Under the pieces are notes generated by a model. That model saw only the letters and a list, made by a program, of their open reading frames with translations, did no database searches and was not told the origin of the DNA. Made by a program: the position numbers and the translations under genes. 17,772 nt of DNA from Opitutales bacterium (GTDB taxonomy: Bacteria; Verrucomicrobiota; Verrucomicrobiia; Opitutales; Intestinicryptomonadaceae). Location: NCBI GenBank assembly GCA_021641325.1, contig JAJXPD010000004.1:1-17772 (forward strand), read 5' to 3'. This document shows positions 15,947 to 17,772 of the stretch, piece after piece; positions within the stretch are counted from its first letter, which is position 1, and each line of letters begins with the position of its first letter.

Positions 15947-16503
15947 AAAAAGCTCTTGTAATACTTTTCGACAAAGTGGAGGAATTGGAGGCTATCGCCC
16001 CCGTGGATATTCTGCGCCGCGCCCGCGTGGACGTGACGACCGCCGCCCTCGGCGACTCCCTAGAAATTATCGGCAGAAGCGGAATCGCGATTGACGCCGA
16101 CGAACCTTTCGCGGAGGCGTGCAAGAAAAATTTCGACGCGGTAATCCTCCCAGGAGGCCCCGGGGTATACGACATTCTCGACATGCACCCCGACGACATC
16201 GCCCCCATGCGCGGGCTTTTCGAACGCCATTTGAACGGCGGGAAAATCGTGGCGGCAATCTGCGCGGCTCCCATGGTTCTTGCGGAAATGGAGATTTTGA
16301 AGGGGAAAAAATGCACGGCGCACCAGTCGGTCGCGGACAAAATCGAAAACGCCGACGTTTCGAAAAACGTCGTGCGCGACGGCTGCGTGATTACCTCTCG
16401 CGGCGCGGGAACGGCGGTGGAATTCGGTCTTGAAATACTCGCGGCTCTCGAAGGCGGAAACGTCGCCGACGAAATCGCAAAATCAATCTGCTTTTCAAAA
16501 TAG
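15943..16503 (+). CDS. DJ-1/PfpI (YajL-type) protein
   Basis: The 186-residue protein belongs to the DJ-1/ThiJ/PfpI superfamily, whose bacterial YajL and DJ-1 members protect against oxidative and carbonyl stress; deglycase or glyoxalase activity is debated. It aligns closely with human DJ-1: MKKALVILFDKVEELEAIAP (Glu16, equal to Glu18), AVILPGGPG (66-74), the nucleophile elbow AAICAAP (Cys107, equal to Cys106), TAHQ (His127, equal to His126) and TSRGAGTAVEFGLEIL. All active-site residues are present. The start at 15943 overlaps the upstream stop; a longer in-frame version would run through the hydrolase gene and adds no homologous sequence. The next gene begins directly after its stop. Confidence 0.92.
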   Translation: MKKALVILFDKVEELEAIAPVDILRRARVDVTTAALGDSLEIIGRSGIAIDADEPFAEACKKNFDAVILPGGPGVYDILDMHPDDIAPMRGLFERHLNGGKIVAAICAAPMVLAEMEILKGKKCTAHQSVADKIENADVSKNVVRDGCVITSRGAGTAVEFGLEILAALEGGNVADEIAKSICFSK

Positions 16504-17772
16504 ATGCTCGACGAAGAGGCAGTTCTTAACGGCGCGAGAAACGGAAACGAAAGTTTCCTCGTGGCGAACGTCCTTGCAATGACGGCGATTCCCGCGCTTC
16601 TGCTCGGCGGCGGCTCGGCTCTCGCGGGCGGGCTTTTCCTCGCGTTCGGGGTGCTTGCGCCGCTGAACGTGCTTGCGTACTCGCGCGGTTGGGCGGACGC
16701 GCCCAAGCACACTTTCGCGCTCTACCTTCTTGCGCTCTCGCCGTTGATTGCCCAGCTTGCGCTGACGCTCGCGGGCAGCCCCGTCCTTGCGGAAGACGCA
16801 AACGGCAACCTGACGCTCGCGCAAACAGACGCGCCGATAGTATCGGCGGCGTTCCCGTTCTCGGCGGCGGTGTTTTCCGACCTCGCGAATCTGGCGGCGG
16901 CGGCGTGCGGGCTGTCGATTCTGTTTATCACAAGCTCGCGCTACATAATACGCAAAATACTTTTCGCGGGCGCGTGCATGGCGGCTGGGCTGTCGGTTTT
17001 CGGACTGCTGAAAATCCCGCTCGAAACTATCCCGCAACTGCCGCTTCCGTCGCTCGGCGAGCACTCGTTCTCCACTTTCGCCGACGCCCCGCAGTGGGCG
17101 GCGTTCGGCATGCTCTGGCTGGGAGCGGCATTCGCGACGGCTCTCGGCTCGCCGCAGAGGTTCAGGCTCGAAACTTTCGCGACGTCGCAGAGACTCGCGG
17201 CGGTCGCGGTTGCGGCGGCGATTCTGCTCGGCATTCTCAAAGCGGGAACGCCCGTCGAAAAAACGCTGGCGCTCGCGCTCGCGGGGGCGTCGTTTGCTCT
17301 GCTTGCGCTCGACACGCTTCCGACAAAAAGAAACGCCGGACGCAATGCGGCGGCAAGGCATTTGAAGTCCGAATACAAACGGGCGCACCTTGCCGTTCCC
17401 GCGGCATGCTACGCGGCGGCGGCGGTCGCGGCTTTTCTCTTCGCGGCAAAAACCGTTTCCGACGCGGCGGCGGACGGCGCGGGCGGACTTTTCGAAACGT
17501 CGATACCCGCCGAAATCCGCGCGGGAATCTTGGAGGACTCGCGCAAACTCGCCGAAACCGCGCCGGCTACGGGCTGGGGAAGCGCGTCCTACAAAACGCT
17601 CATGGCGTTTTCGCAGGACGCGGACTTGGGCGGCGAGCCGACGGAATCGCCGCGCTCGGACCTTCTGCAAAAGCTGGTCGAAAACGGGAAAGTCGGGCTA
17701 ATTCTTGCGGCAATCGCGCCGATTTTCCTGTTTGCGGGAACGCTGTTCGGCGGCGGATTCTCGGCGGCGTCG
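16504..17772 (+). CDS. O-antigen-ligase-like (Wzy_C-type) polytopic membrane protein, 3' truncated by window end
   Basis: The frame opens with ATG at 16504, immediately after the DJ-1 stop, and stays open for 423 codons to the window edge. It has about ten hydrophobic segments (for example near 20-56, 70-90, 115-165, 200-215, 228-266, 295-313 and 399-417). Blocks typical of the O-antigen ligase/polymerase (Wzy_C) group are visible: GEHSFSTFADAPQWAAFGMLWLG in the middle, and GWGSASY (357-363) followed by SDLLQKLVENGKVG, which fits the conserved G-W-G...(N/D)xxLQxxxExG pattern. Family members join or polymerise surface glycans, or act in bicarbonate transport in some lineages. The family call rests on these patterns only. 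It is the last visible gene of the thioesterase-to-ligase run. Confidence 0.65.
   Translation, partial: MLDEEAVLNGARNGNESFLVANVLAMTAIPALLLGGGSALAGGLFLAFGVLAPLNVLAYSRGWADAPKHTFALYLLALSPLIAQLALTLAGSPVLAEDANGNLTLAQTDAPIVSAAFPFSAAVFSDLANLAAAACGLSILFITSSRYIIRKILFAGACMAAGLSVFGLLKIPLETIPQLPLPSLGEHSFSTFADAPQWAAFGMLWLGAAFATALGSPQRFRLETFATSQRLAAVAVAAAILLGILKAGTPVEKTLALALAGASFALLALDTLPTKRNAGRNAAARHLKSEYKRAHLAVPAACYAAAAVAAFLFAAKTVSDAAADGAGGLFETSIPAEIRAGILEDSRKLAETAPATGWGSASYKTLMAFSQDADLGGEPTESPRSDLLQKLVENGKVGLILAAIAPIFLFAGTLFGGGFSAAS

Overview
The window is GC-rich, densely coded bacterial chromosome. It holds housekeeping genes (glnS, ilvE-type aminotransferase, rsmA/ksgA, mazG, glycogen phosphorylase) mixed with secreted proteins that look made for polysaccharides. 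Most starts lack a convincing Shine-Dalgarno sequence and several leaders are very short or A/C-rich. These traits, the secreted glycan-active proteins and the Sel1/DUF4405-type proteins suggest a gut- or biofilm-associated Verrucomicrobiota (PVC) bacterium. That placement is inference; no rRNA gene or other phylogenetic marker RNA is present.

Layout. 1-126: the 3' half of a structured repeat, then a promoter. 127-2628 (+): glycogen/maltodextrin phosphorylase. 2629-2981: a 350-bp convergent gap with two structured repeat copies and a strong bidirectional terminator. 2982-5003 (-): a large secreted protein of unrecognised family, probably a TIM-barrel glycan-active protein. A 45-bp divergent promoter region separates it from mazG (5049-5684) and a YgjP/DUF45-type zinc metalloprotease (5688-6434), both +. 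6494-9145 (+): a two-gene polysaccharide-degradation cluster, a GH30-like protein and a right-handed beta-helix (GH28-like) protein, both with signal peptides. 9146-9555: a gene-free stretch with three tandem structured repeats, ending in the glnS promoter. 9556-11235: glnS. 11401-12267: ilvE-type aminotransferase, followed by a clear terminator. 12340-17772 (+): a tightly packed run of a hotdog thioesterase, a Sel1-repeat exported protein, a small DUF4405-like membrane protein, rsmA/ksgA, an alpha/beta hydrolase, a DJ-1/PfpI protein and a truncated O-antigen-ligase-like membrane protein. Several neighbours in it share ATGA stop/start overlaps.

The most interesting signal is not a gene. It is a family of about 60-100-nt intergenic elements sharing a small central hairpin (GTAC/GTAC-type arms), a GGCTTTGCGCG left motif, a GAAACGCC right motif, and outer stems whose sequence differs between copies while pairing is kept. 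Five copies and one half copy lie at 1-32, 2677-2803 and 9154-9470. Second is the GH30-like protein, which keeps the acid/base glutamate but seems to have lost the barrel segment carrying the nucleophile. A degenerate second MazG domain and a highly diverged beta-helix hydrolase carrying an inserted module add to the list.
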